Of a stretch of 52,926 bases of DNA, positions 1 through 8,195 are shown piece after piece. Positions within the stretch are counted from its first letter, which is position 1. The number at the start of each line of letters is the position of its first letter. A program made the translations under genes and the position numbers. Source of the stretch: an uncultured Verrucomicrobiota bacterium (GTDB lineage Bacteria; Verrucomicrobiota; Verrucomicrobiia; Limisphaerales; JADLHS01); assembly GCA_903828255.1 (NCBI GenBank), contig CAIKLQ010000834.1:1-52926 (forward strand), read 5' to 3'. The notes below the pieces were generated by a model. That model did not search any database. It was not told where the DNA came from and was given only the letters and a program-made list of their open reading frames with translations.

Positions 1-136
1 GCTCGATGGCCACGTGATCCGCGAGGCCCGCCGCCAGTTTGATGCGCCAGATGGCCAGGCCGCCAAACACGGATATCAACACAATCAAGGCGCCGAAGGA
101 CAGTCCGAGTCGGGCACCCAAGGTTAGTTTTTTCAT
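1..136 (-). CDS. Methyl-accepting chemotaxis protein, N-terminal fragment
   Basis: The first 45 codons of a gene that runs off the left edge. The product begins MKKLTLGARLGLSFGALIVL, a short basic stretch followed by a hydrophobic segment (about residues 8-30) typical of the first transmembrane helix of chemoreceptors. It lies downstream of a cheW-cheR-cheW run on the same strand, the arrangement seen in Wsp-type operons, so an MCP is the expected gene. The start is an ATG at 134-136 with no strong Shine-Dalgarno sequence. The ligand-binding and signalling domains are outside the window, so the call rests on the N-terminus and context only. Confidence 0.6.
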   Translation of the reverse strand, partial: MKKLTLGARLGLSFGALIVLISVFGGLAIWRIKLAAGLADHVAIE

Positions 137-724
137 AGGTTTGATTTGGTTTCTAATTTGGGCGCTACTCGCCCGAAAATTACACAGGGGATGTCATTAA
201 CACGGCGTTTCAGCGCGGAACTTTCACAGCCCCTCTCATTAACACCGCGGTTCACCGCGGTGTGGCTGGGCGGAGGAGCGGAAAACCGTTTGAACGGTTT
301 TCCCCAGCGCGTCGAAACCGTTGAAACGGTTTTGACTCCGTCGCCCTCGCCCACACCTCGCTGAAGCGAGGTGTTAATCACGAATTCCGAGGTGGAACCG
401 CCGTTCCTTGTAGCGCAGGTTTCCGAACCTGCTGTATCGCCGACTTCCCAGTCGGCAGGGCCTCGACGATTCGGGGCGGCGGGAATTGTCCCAGCGCTCG
501 CAGGTTTGGAAACCCGCGATACTGCAGGCTGGGAAGCCTGCGCTACCATTGCCTGGCCTGCTGCTCCCATTCCAGTTTCGGAGATCGGGTTAATGAGAGC
601 CGCCCCATGCCAGGCTGTGCGGGTGTGGACGCGGCCAACCAGCGGCACGCAAAGCCGGTCACAGACCGGCGCTCCGCTCGCGCAGTCCAGCGCCCTGCGG
701 CGCGGCTGAAGTTCGAGGGCGAAG
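137..724. repeat. Gap filled with palindromic hairpins (cheW-MCP)
   Basis: I see no gene in this 588-bp gap. It holds four perfect palindromes with 2-nt loops: 242-263 (ACACCGCGGT arms), 281-302 (GAAAACCGTT arms), 315-332 (AAACCGTT arms) and 353-374 (ACACCTCGCT arms). Next comes an element at 410-546 bounded by GTAGCGCAGG and its complement CCTGCGCTAC, holding paired hairpins such as GCAGGTTTCC/GAACCTGC. A further GCCGGTC/GACCGGC hairpin lies near 652-668. The gap separates genes of one operon, so transcripts would carry this structured spacer. Confidence 0.8.
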
Positions 725-1303
725 CTACGCATGCTGTTGCACCATCAGTTGCGGGTCTGCCAGCAGCCGCGCGGCGGACAGGACCACGGTTCCGTCCGGG
801 GCGAGACCCTTCAGGTACGCCGCCCGCACATCGGTCAGGGTCGGCAACGACGCCTGCAATCCGGCAATCGGCAGCCGCCGGACGCCGACGATGCGCTCCG
901 CCAAAACGGCAAATTCCATCGTGGCGGATTGCAGCACGATCATCTGCCACGAATTCAACAAACCGCGCTCCGGCAGGTTGAAAATTCTTCGGAGGTCCAC
1001 CACCGCGATAATCTGCCCGTGGGCGTGGGTGACGCCCAGAATGTGCGGCGGCACGCGCGGCAGCGGGGTCAACTCGATCAGCGGCACGACCTCGCGGACA
1101 TGCGCCAGCTCGAACGCGTAGGATTCATTACTCAGGCCGAATTCAAGCACTTCGAGGGTATCGGCGTCGCTTTGGCTGGGCTTGAGATTTTCCCGGGCCA
1201 GAACTTTGGCCCGCGCCAGGAGCACACTGGCATCGGCCATTGCCCGGTCAGCAATGGCCGTTGATCTAACTGCATCGGTACTTTCGGCCCGTGGATTATC
1301 CAT
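725..1303 (-). CDS. CheW-like chemotaxis coupling protein (WspD position)
   Basis: A 192-residue protein with one CheW domain (about residues 48-185). The SH3-like fold is indicated by stretches such as FGLSNESYAFELAHVREV, ILGVTHAHGQIIAVVDLRR and LKGLAPDGTVVLSAARLL. CheW couples receptors to the CheA kinase at cytoplasmic arrays. The start codon overlaps the end of the preceding cheR reading frame by 8 bp (1296-1303), suggesting translational coupling. The extra N-terminal 40 residues and the position after a CheR-TPR gene match WspD in Wsp systems, which regulate surface-associated behaviour rather than swimming. That role is inferred from gene order only. Confidence 0.85.
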   Translation of the reverse strand: MDNPRAESTDAVRSTAIADRAMADASVLLARAKVLARENLKPSQSDADTLEVLEFGLSNESYAFELAHVREVVPLIELTPLPRVPPHILGVTHAHGQIIAVVDLRRIFNLPERGLLNSWQMIVLQSATMEFAVLAERIVGVRRLPIAGLQASLPTLTDVRAAYLKGLAPDGTVVLSAARLLADPQLMVQQHA

Positions 1304-2781
1304 GTGTTGAGGAGGTTTCGTTCTCGGACAGGCTCGCCGTTGCGGAGAGGATTGCGTTCAACTGACTGACCGTCAAGCCGCCGGATTGTGGCAGCGCTTC
1401 ACGGCCGTCCCGGTGGGCCAGGAGCTTGCGGGCATTGGCGAAGTGCTTGGCCGCCGCCGGCTTCCGGTTGCAGCGACGGTGGAGATTCGCCATGGTAAAA
1501 TGCGCCAGCACATGGTTGGGATCCAGGAACAGAACCTTGCGCAACGCCTGCAACGCCTCATCGTCGCGATGAAATTCCTGAAGGATGCTGGCGTGCAGGA
1601 AATGCACGACCGGATCGGTCTTCGCTGCGGCCAGCGCGCGTTCGCACCAGACCAAAGCCTCAGCCAGTTCCCCGAGATTCGCGTGGCATTGAGCCAGGAG
1701 GATTGCCGCTTGCCGCTTGCCGATTGCCGCTTGGGGATGGCGGGCGGTTTCGGCCAGCAGCAGCGCGCGCTTCCCGGTAGCGTCCGGCGGCAAACAAGGA
1801 TTGCGGATCGCGGGAGACGGAGGCCGACGCGACGGAAACGGTAGGTCGGCGAACGCGGGCAACCTGTGGCTCCACGGGGCGCGCCGGGGCTTCCACGGTC
1901 GGAGCCGGGAGCTCGGTGTCTGGGACACTGCCGCGTTTTTGAAAAAGCGCCACGCCCGGCGAAGGAACGGAAAGCAGATCTGGAAAGTTGATCTGGCTGG
2001 CTTCGACCGGGCCCAACACAAGCTGGCCGTCGTCCAGCAAAGCGCGATGAAACCGTTGGACCACTTCGAGAATCCGGCCCGGCGCGAAATAAAGCAGCAC
2101 GTTGCGGCAGAGGATCAGGTCCATCGCGTTCGTGTTGGTCAGGAGCGACGGATAGTCGTCATCCACCAGGTTCAAGTGGGCGAAAGTCACCCTGCGCTTG
2201 AGCCAGGGCTGGATTTCGTAGCGGCCCGCCGAATGGGGGAGAAAGTAGCGGGGCCGCACCCAGGCGGGCGTGTCGCGAAACGACCAATCCTAATAGCTCC
2301 CGGCGGCGGCCCGGGCCAACACCTTCGGATTGATGTCCGTCGCCAGGATGGTGATGTTCCACTCGGTCAAGTCCGGGATGAGCCGGTGCAGCAGGATGGC
2401 AATCGAGTACGCCTCCTCGCCACTCGCGCAGCCGGCGCTCCAGATGCGCAACCGCCGGCTTTCCGCGCGCCGGCTGGCAATCAACTCGGGCAGCAGCTTC
2501 GTTTCGAGAAATTCAAAGGTGCGCGGGTCTCGGAAGAAATGGGTTTCGCCGATGGTCAGCGTGCCGGCCAAAGTCTCCAAGTCGGCGGCGTGCAGGTCGC
2601 GGGTGAGCAGGGATTCGACGTAGCCGTGGGCATTGAGCCAACCGGCTTCGTGGGCGGCTTGTGTCAGGCCGCGTTTCAAATCGGCAAAGCGCGTGGGAGA
2701 AAAATGCAGGCCGGTGCGAGCCTCGATGCGCTCGCTCACCTTCTGCAGCAGCAGATCGGAAATGGGTTGAGTCGCACTCAA
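1296..2781 (-). pseudogene. CheR methyltransferase with TPR domain (WspC-like), interrupted
   Basis: MCP-glutamate methyltransferase of the CheR-TPR type. Residues 1-163 hold the CheR N-terminal domain and the SAM motif IWSAGCASGEEAYSIA. An in-frame TAG at 2290-2292 then interrupts G-S-Y-*-D-W-S-F-R. The same frame continues with the rest of the catalytic domain, including LILCRNVLLYF. Near 1755-1770 or at the heptanucleotide array 1702-1736 the homology moves to another frame, which encodes TPR-like helices down to 1296. Two lesions suggest a pseudogene, sequencing errors or programmed recoding. The ATG overlaps the upstream cheW stop (ATGA at 2778-2781). Confidence 0.75.
1702..1736. repeat. 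Heptanucleotide tandem array inside cheR
   Basis: Four 7-bp units read on the plus strand: ATTGCCG, CTTGCCG, CTTGCCG, ATTGCCG (1702-1729), followed by the partial unit CTTGGGG. Because 7 is not a multiple of 3, each gain or loss of a unit changes the downstream frame. On the coding (minus) strand the array lies between the catalytic part and the TPR part of cheR. Losing one unit would carry the catalytic frame into the TPR frame. Confidence 0.7.
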
Positions 2782-3275
2782 GTTTCCGTCACCTCCGTTT
2801 TTGCCGCCGCCGCCTGCACCTGGAGTAGCCGCTCCTGATCCGCCTGGCTGATGAGTTTGTCCAGGTCGTAGATAAGAACAATGTCGCCATCGAGCTTCAT
2901 CAGGCCCTCGACGCGGTATTCCCCTTCCGGCAATGCCTCCGCCACCGTCACGGTCTGCCGGACGGAAAGCGCGCTCATCGTTTGCACCTCATCCACCACG
3001 ATGGCCACCGTCAATCGCGCCGTGCGGGCGATCACGAATTGGTTTTCCGGTCGGACGGGTTGCTCCGGTAAACCCAGACAACGACGGAGGCTGAACACGG
3101 GTAGAAGTTGTCCCGCCATGTTGATCAAGCCGAGCACGTACGCCGGCGCTTCCGGCACCGGCGTCACCGCCACGGCGCGAATGACGCGCTCGACTGCGCC
3201 CAAGCTCAGCGCGTAACGCTGCTCGCCGAGGCGGAACAACACCAGCGTCTGAGAATCGTTTTCGGATACCAGCAT
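2778..3275 (-). CDS. CheW-like chemotaxis coupling protein (WspB position)
   Basis: A 165-residue single-domain CheW. It begins MLVSENDSQTLVLFRLGEQR and carries the usual segments VLGLINMAGQLLPVFSLRR and LDGDIVLIYDLDKLI. The ATG at 3273-3275 is chosen because upstream in-frame sequence (back to 3431) is repeat-like and not CheW-like. It is the first gene visible in the cheW-cheR-cheW-MCP run and ends in an ATGA overlap with cheR. A CheW on each side of a CheR-TPR gene is the wspB-wspC-wspD order. No kinase, CheB or output regulator is visible; these would lie left of the window. Confidence 0.87.
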   Translation of the reverse strand: MLVSENDSQTLVLFRLGEQRYALSLGAVERVIRAVAVTPVPEAPAYVLGLINMAGQLLPVFSLRRCLGLPEQPVRPENQFVIARTARLTVAIVVDEVQTMSALSVRQTVTVAEALPEGEYRVEGLMKLDGDIVLIYDLDKLISQADQERLLQVQAAAAKTEVTET

Positions 3276-3758
3276 AAGTGGTTTGGTTTTGGATTCACCC
3301 GTGTCTTGGTAGGGGTCGGTCGAGATGAACATCTGGCCCGGATACTTCACACTCCGCACGCAACCGCAACCGAATGGAGCGCTGGTCTGCGACCGGGGTT
3401 GGGGGTTGGGGGCGCGAATAGCCGGTCCCAAACCGGCGCTCAGACCGATGATGGTGAAATATCCAAGCCAGGCCTTGTCCGGCCATCCCCATCATTTCGT
3501 TCTGAAATTGTCCAGGAAACTGGGAACGCGCTCGCGAGCCTCCCGCCCCGTCGGCGAAAACGATCGCGCCCGGCAGACTGGAAGTCTTTTGACCTGTGTC
3601 CATCGGAACAACCTTCTGAGATTCTGACGGACGCAGCCGAAATCGCAACCTCGATTCGGCCATCCGCTCGCTCCGGGGCGGCGGGCTTCGGTTTACGTGC
3701 GGTGACTTTCTCCGGTTTCACCCGCGTGGCAGAGAAGCGGAGGCCGCCGCTTCACTCG
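3276..3758. other. Intergenic region with degenerate repeat sequence
   Basis: About 480 bp between cheW and the end of deoA. I recognise no gene. It holds the hairpin GCCGGTCCCAAACCGGC (3421-3437), followed by the GGCGCTC tail also seen after the hairpin at 652-668. The minus strand has short open frames (for example a GTG at 3721, 93 codons), but I match none to a family and their composition is poor. The region probably contains the promoter of the chemosensory operon. Confidence 0.5.
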
Positions 3759-5090
3759 CTAAAGCGTGATGACTTCCGAGATCAACGGGGGCGTTTGCGG
3801 CGGTCGGACGGACACCGCAAAAGCGGCTGTGAGCCGGGCGCAGGCGGCGTCTCCTTGGGCTCGGTTCGCAGCATGAATGCGGACGAGGGTTGCCCCTGCT
3901 TTGACCGGTTCGCCTGGTTTGGCGAGCTGGTCCACACCCACGTCGTAGTTGATCGCGGACTCCTTCGTCAGTCGTCCCGCGCCGAGATCGCGGATGACCT
4001 CACCGATCAGGCGCGCGTCGCACTTGGAGACGCGCCCCAATTTATCCGCTTTCAACTCCCGCACGACGGGCGCGGTGTGAGCGCGGGCGAGCTTTTGATT
4101 GAAGGCGTCAAGATTTGCACCCTGCGCGACGATCATTTCGTCCCACTTGCGGCGAGGAGCGCCGGAGTTCAAGCAATCCTCGGTCTGTTTATGGGCCGCG
4201 GCGAGGGACTTGGCTTTGCCCGTTTGCACAAGCAAGTGCGCAGCGAAAGTCCGGACGAGTTCACGGAGGTCGTCTGCTCGTGGGACCGGCGGCACGCCTG
4301 TCCTACGCTCAAGACACGCCACGCTTTCCTTAACCTCCAACCAATTGCCAGCCGCGCGGCCCAAGGGCGTATTCATGTCCGTCAAGATGGCGCGCGTGTT
4401 CACGCCGCATTCATTGCCGAGGGCGACCATGGCCTTCGCCAGTTTGCGGGCCTCCGCTTTCGTCTGCATGAACGCGGCGCAGCCGAACTTCACGTCCAGC
4501 ACGAGCGCATCGAGACTTTCGGCGAGTTTCTTGGACAGGATCGAAGCGACGATCAGCGGGATGCTCGGCACCGTCCCAGTCACGTCCCGCAACGCGTAGA
4601 GTTTTTTGTCGGCGGGCACCATGCGATCGGTCTGGCCGCAGATCACGCAGCCGACCTCCTGCACGATTTCGGTGATCCGTCCGGCGGGCAAAAGGGTCTG
4701 GAAGCCGGGGATGGAGTCGAGCTTGTCGAGCGTGCCGCCGGTGATGCCGAGGCCGCGCCCGGAAATCATCGGCACGCGGAAGCCGAGGCAAGCCAGCAAC
4801 GGCGCGAGCGGGAGCGAAACCTTATCGCCGACGCCGCCGGTGGAATGTTTGTCCACGAGCGGGCGCGGGTCTTTCGGAAATTTCAACACGTCACCGGAAT
4901 CGCGCATGGCGAGCGTGAGCACGGTGGTTTCCTCGGTGGTCAGGCCGCGGAAGAAGACCGCCATGAGGAACGCGGCGAGTTGGTAATCGGGAATCGTCCC
5001 CGCTGTGAACTCATGCACCAAGTCCTGAATCTGTTTGGGCGAGAGCGTTCGTCCTTCACGCTTCGATTCAATCAGGGGGAGGAAGTTCAT
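3759..5090 (-). CDS. deoA: Thymidine/pyrimidine-nucleoside phosphorylase
   Basis: A 443-residue enzyme that splits thymidine (or uridine) with phosphate to free base and (deoxy)ribose 1-phosphate, part of cytoplasmic nucleoside salvage. The family signatures are clear: KHSTGGVGDK at residues 81-90 (phosphate binding) and SGRGLGITGGTLDKLDSIPG from residue 110. Length is normal for the family plus a small insert. Residues about 261-270 (RRTGVPPV) come from a repeat element inserted in frame at 4280-4308, just before the conserved DDLRELV segment. Thymidine and general pyrimidine specificity cannot be separated here. The gene follows a small membrane protein gene by 3 bp. Confidence 0.92.
   Translation of the reverse strand: MNFLPLIESKREGRTLSPKQIQDLVHEFTAGTIPDYQLAAFLMAVFFRGLTTEETTVLTLAMRDSGDVLKFPKDPRPLVDKHSTGGVGDKVSLPLAPLLACLGFRVPMISGRGLGITGGTLDKLDSIPGFQTLLPAGRITEIVQEVGCVICGQTDRMVPADKKLYALRDVTGTVPSIPLIVASILSKKLAESLDALVLDVKFGCAAFMQTKAEARKLAKAMVALGNECGVNTRAILTDMNTPLGRAAGNWLEVKESVACLERRTGVPPVPRADDLRELVRTFAAHLLVQTGKAKSLAAAHKQTEDCLNSGAPRRKWDEMIVAQGANLDAFNQKLARAHTAPVVRELKADKLGRVSKCDARLIGEVIRDLGAGRLTKESAINYDVGVDQLAKPGEPVKAGATLVRIHAANRAQGDAACARLTAAFAVSVRPPQTPPLISEVITL
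4280..4308. repeat. In-frame repeat element inside deoA (RTGVPPV type)
   Basis: This stretch contains ACGCCTGTCCTAC (4294-4306). The identical 13-mer occurs between genes at 36463-36475, and a one-mismatch complement (GTAGGATAGGCGT) occurs at 52152-52164. In deoA it is read in frame and adds about ten residues (261-270) without disturbing flanking motifs. Confidence 0.7.
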
Positions 5091-5093
5091 GTG

Positions 5094-5564
5094 CTAGTCG
5101 TGCCTGAAATAGATTCCTGAAACCCACTGAAGGTCCTGAAACGCTGCAGGGTCGTGAGGCAATTGATAATTCCGAGCGCCGACAAACATTCCCCAATGAA
5201 AAAACCCTCCTCCCCAAATGACAACGGCGTAAGGTTGGTTATCATTCGCGGTTGCGGAAGAAACCGTCACGTCTGGCAGTTGAGGCTCTAGGTCGAGCAC
5301 CGCCTTCAGGATTTCCTGCTTTTTTAGCGGCCCTCCACTCGGATGGAGAGCCGCCTGTTCAACCGCCCATTTTCTTAAAGCCTCGGGGTCTATAGTTGCT
5401 CGTGCTTTATTGAAGGTCGCATGCGCGTGACGATGAGTTGCCATTGGCGGACTTAGAAACAATCCAATTGCCACTGCGGAGAAACTGATCGCTACAACCA
5501 CCAGCACTCGCAGCATCGCCCCCGCCCCAATTCGGTCACTGCTCAGAGGCGTTGCTTCGTTCAT
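5094..5564 (-). CDS. Small membrane-anchored protein, function unknown
   Basis: I do not recognise this 156-residue protein. It starts MNEATPLSSDRIGAGAM, then has a hydrophobic segment (LRVLVVVAISFSAVAIGLFL, about residues 17-36) that looks like a membrane anchor or signal sequence. The remaining 120 residues are presumably outside the cytoplasm and end in an aromatic-rich part with VIWGGGFFHWGMFVGARNYQ. The ATG at 5562-5564 is chosen because longer versions overlap fabF. The sequence is visibly less GC-rich than its neighbours, which may mean transfer. It lies between fabF (20 bp) and deoA (3 bp) on the same strand. Confidence 0.65.
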   Translation of the reverse strand: MNEATPLSSDRIGAGAMLRVLVVVAISFSAVAIGLFLSPPMATHRHAHATFNKARATIDPEALRKWAVEQAALHPSGGPLKKQEILKAVLDLEPQLPDVTVSSATANDNQPYAVVIWGGGFFHWGMFVGARNYQLPHDPAAFQDLQWVSGIYFRHD

Positions 5565-5584
5565 TTTGTCGAAGCCGGTTGGTA

Positions 5585-6844
5585 CTACCCGACGAACTTC
5601 CTCGCCGCGATGCACGCATTGTGGCCGCCGAAGCCGAAGGAGTTGTTGAGGACGGCGTTCACCGGCATCTGGCGGGCGGTGTTCGGAACGTAATCCAAGT
5701 CACAATCGGGATCGGGCACGTTCAGATTGATGGTCGGCGGCACGATGCTGTGTTTGATGGCGAGGGCGCAGACGGTCATTTCCACGGCGCCCGCCGCGCC
5801 GAGCATGTGGCCGGTTGCGCCTTTGGTGGAACTGACGGCGATGCTCTTCGCGCGGTCGCCGAAGACGGTCTTGATCGCGCGCGTTTCGCACACGTCGCCT
5901 TGGGGCGTCGAGGTGCCATGGGCGTTGATGTAGGAGATGTCCTCGGGGTTCAACCCGCCGTTGCGGAGCGCCATCTTCATGCAGCGGGCTGCGCCTTCGC
6001 CGCCGGGGGACGGGGCGGTGAGATGGTGCGCGTCGGCGGTGTTGCCGTAGCCGGTGACTTCGCAATAAATTTTCGCGCCGCGGTGTTTCGCGTGTTCCAG
6101 CTCTTCGAGAACCATTACCCCCGCGCCTTCGCCCATGACGAAGCCATCCCGTTCCTTGTCGAACGGACGCGAGGCGTGTGTGGGATCGTCGTTGCGCGTA
6201 CTCATGGCTTTCATGGCGCAAAAGCCGCCGATGCCGATGGGCACGATGGGCGCTTCGGCGCCGCCGGCGAACATCATCACGGCCTCGCCCATCTTGATGG
6301 TCCGCCAAGCCTCGCCGAGCGCGTGGTTGGCCGTGGCGCAGGCGGAACAGGTGGCGAAGTTGGGGCCGCGCAAACCATGGTACATGGAGAACAGGCCGGA
6401 GGCCATGTTGCCAATTAGCATCGGAATCATGAACGGCGAGAGCCGTCCGGGGCCGCGCTCGAGAAGCAATTTAAGCTGCGTGGTCGTGGTTTCAAGGCCG
6501 CCGATGCCCGAGCCGATGATGCACCCGATCTCGTCGCCATTCAGCCGGTTCAAGTCGGCCCCGGAATCCAGCAACGCGCGCCAGGCCGCATAAATGCCAA
6601 ATTGCGAATACCGGTCCGTGCGGCGGATTTCCTTGGGCGAGGGGAACGCGGGCGCAAGATCGAAAGGCTTAACCTGCCCGGCGATCTTGGTGTCGAACGC
6701 CGTGGGGTCAAATGCGGTGATCTGGTCAATGCCGCACTCGCCGTTGAGGAGCTTGCTCCAAAACGAGTCCAAGTCATGACCCAGCGGGGTAACGACTCCC
6801 AAGCCGGTGATGACCACTCTGCGCTCCGTCCAGTTGCTCGGCAT
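5585..6844 (-). CDS. fabF: 3-oxoacyl-ACP synthase II (KAS II)
   Basis: A 419-residue condensing enzyme that extends acyl-ACP with malonyl-ACP in type II fatty-acid synthesis. The catalytic triad is visible: Cys169 in SACAT, His in NAHGTSTPQGD, and His in TGHMLGAAGAVE. The glycine-rich C-terminal motif NSFGFGGHN is present. The N-terminus RRVVITGLGVVTPLG and the length are standard for FabF. It lies 65 bp downstream of acpP, its protein substrate carrier, and belongs to the fabG-acpP-fabF cluster. Nothing is unusual in the frame. Confidence 0.96.
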   Translation of the reverse strand: MPSNWTERRVVITGLGVVTPLGHDLDSFWSKLLNGECGIDQITAFDPTAFDTKIAGQVKPFDLAPAFPSPKEIRRTDRYSQFGIYAAWRALLDSGADLNRLNGDEIGCIIGSGIGGLETTTTQLKLLLERGPGRLSPFMIPMLIGNMASGLFSMYHGLRGPNFATCSACATANHALGEAWRTIKMGEAVMMFAGGAEAPIVPIGIGGFCAMKAMSTRNDDPTHASRPFDKERDGFVMGEGAGVMVLEELEHAKHRGAKIYCEVTGYGNTADAHHLTAPSPGGEGAARCMKMALRNGGLNPEDISYINAHGTSTPQGDVCETRAIKTVFGDRAKSIAVSSTKGATGHMLGAAGAVEMTVCALAIKHSIVPPTINLNVPDPDCDLDYVPNTARQMPVNAVLNNSFGFGGHNACIAARKFVG

Positions 6845-6909
6845 AAAATGAAACGGGGCAGCTCAAGCTGTGCGCAGCCGAAACCGCCCCGAAATCTATC
6901 CCATCGCAA

Positions 6910-7155
6910 TTACTTCTGGTGCGTTTCGTCGATGTATTTGACGACGTCGCCAACCGTGAGGAGCTTTTCCGCCTGGTCGTCGGGGATTTCGTTGCCGAAT
7001 TCCTCTTCCAGTGCCATCACCAGTTCGACGATGTCCAAGGAATCCGCGCCAAGGTCTTCAATGAACTTGGCCTCCGGCGTTACCTGATCGGCGGTGACGC
7101 CTAGTTGTTCGACGATGATTTCTTTTACGCGTTGTTCAATACTTTTTTCGGCCAT
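6910..7155 (-). CDS. acpP: Acyl carrier protein
   Basis: An 81-residue acidic protein that carries growing acyl chains on a phosphopantetheine arm. The attachment site is Ser39 in [12 protein letters not shown]. It starts [20 protein letters not shown], as most ACPs do. A good ribosome site (GGAGAA) lies 5 nt before the ATG, and a sigma-70-like promoter is visible upstream, so acpP can be transcribed apart from fabG. It sits between fabG and fabF. Confidence 0.97.
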   Translation of the reverse strand: MAEKSIEQRVKEIIVEQLGVTADQVTPEAKFIEDLGADSLDIVELVMALEEEFGNEIPDDQAEKLLTVGDVVKYIDETHQK

Positions 7156-7191
7156 AGTTGTTCTCCGGTTTAGTGTTCGTTTTGCTGTGTG

Positions 7192-7220
7192 TGTTTAGGC
7201 GCGGACGCGGCAAGCGTCAA
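7192..7220 (-). promoter_or_regulatory. Sigma-70-type promoter of acpP-fabF
   Basis: On the minus strand a TTGACG -35 box (7215-7220) and TAAACA -10 box (7192-7197) are separated by exactly 17 bp, giving a start near 7185 and a leader of about 30 nt before the GGAGAA ribosome site (7161-7166) and ATG (7153-7155). It lies in the 190-bp fabG-acpP gap, consistent with acpP needing more expression than its neighbours. Confidence 0.6.
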
Positions 7221-7345
7221 GCCCTGAATCGGAATTTTTTTTCGACCGCCCCCGTCTTAATCTTGCGCTTTCGCTTCAGCTTAATCTGGGTTCGGCAAGG
7301 CCTGACAATTTTCAGGCCGAAAATTCAGATTGGGAAACCCTTTCC

Positions 7346-8089
7346 CTACATCACCATGCCGCCGTCCACGGTCAAAACCTGACCCGTGATGTAACGAGCT
7401 GCCGGGCTGGCCAGAAACAATGCCACGCCCGCGATGTCGTCCCCCGAGCCAAGGCAGCCCAGTGGAATCTGCTTCAGCAACGCCGCCTTCATGTCTTCCT
7501 TTAATTCGGCGGTCATGTCCGTCTCGATGAAGCCGGGCGCGATCGCGTTGACGGTGATGCAGCGCGAGGCCAGTTCCTTCGCGCACGACTGGGTGAAGCC
7601 GATCAAGCCCGCCTTGCTCGCGGCGTAATTGCACTGGCCGGCGTTGCCAATCAGGCCGATGACCGACGTAATGTTGATGATGCGGCCGGCGCGCGCCTTG
7701 AGCATCGCGCGGCTGAACGCCTTCGTGACGAGGAACGCCCCCTTGAGATTCGTGTCCAGCACCGCGTCCCAATCCGCCTCGCCCATCCGCATGATCAAAC
7801 CGTCGCGAGTGACGCCGGCGTTGTTCACCAGCACGTCCACCTTGCCACAGTTGGCCAAAATTTTCACGGCGGCGGTGGCCACGGCAGCCGCGTCCGCCAC
7901 GTCCACGGCGTGCGCCCAGGCCCGCCGGCCCAAAGCGCGGACCTCGGCGGCGACTTTTTCGGAATTCTCCGCCGTGCGGGAAAGGCAGACCACGTCTGCG
8001 CCGGCGGCGGCAAATTTCAACGCGATGGCGCGACCGATCCCCCGGCCCGCGCCGGTGACAACAGCGATTTGCTTCTCAAGCTCGTTCAT
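7346..8089 (-). CDS. fabG: 3-oxoacyl-ACP reductase
   Basis: A 247-residue short-chain dehydrogenase that reduces 3-oxoacyl-ACP with NADPH. The Rossmann motif GAGRGIGRAI (residues 13-22), NNAG (89-92) and the catalytic Ser142, Tyr155 and Lys159 (YAASK) are all present. The C-terminus YITGQVLTVDGGMVM is typical of FabG. The ATG at 8087-8089 gives the normal FabG length; the frame stays open further upstream without homology. Its position before acpP and fabF supports FabG over other SDR functions. Confidence 0.95.
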   Translation of the reverse strand: MNELEKQIAVVTGAGRGIGRAIALKFAAAGADVVCLSRTAENSEKVAAEVRALGRRAWAHAVDVADAAAVATAAVKILANCGKVDVLVNNAGVTRDGLIMRMGEADWDAVLDTNLKGAFLVTKAFSRAMLKARAGRIINITSVIGLIGNAGQCNYAASKAGLIGFTQSCAKELASRCITVNAIAPGFIETDMTAELKEDMKAALLKQIPLGCLGSGDDIAGVALFLASPAARYITGQVLTVDGGMVM

Positions 8090-8195
8090 GCGCGCAGAGC
8101 TTAAACTGCGGCGGGCGGGAAAGAACCAGAAATTTTTTGGGAGGCTTTCGCCGGCCACCCCGTCCAACGCTCGTGACCGAAAACATGAACTGATT

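Noticed and set aside
2290-2292. TAG in cheR as a pyrrolysine or other recoded codon
   Set aside because: No pyl genes or recoding signal in view, and CheR has no known need for it; a point mutation or error is simpler.
3295-3721. Short minus-strand frames between cheW and deoA as a decayed chemotaxis gene
   Set aside because: The reading frames are of plausible length but none of the segments matches a chemotaxis domain I know; left as unassigned sequence.
3108-5120. A 670-codon open frame on the plus strand
   Set aside because: It is the antisense of deoA and cheW. deoA has clear catalytic motifs on the other strand, and the plus-strand peptide has no recognisable domain and biased composition.
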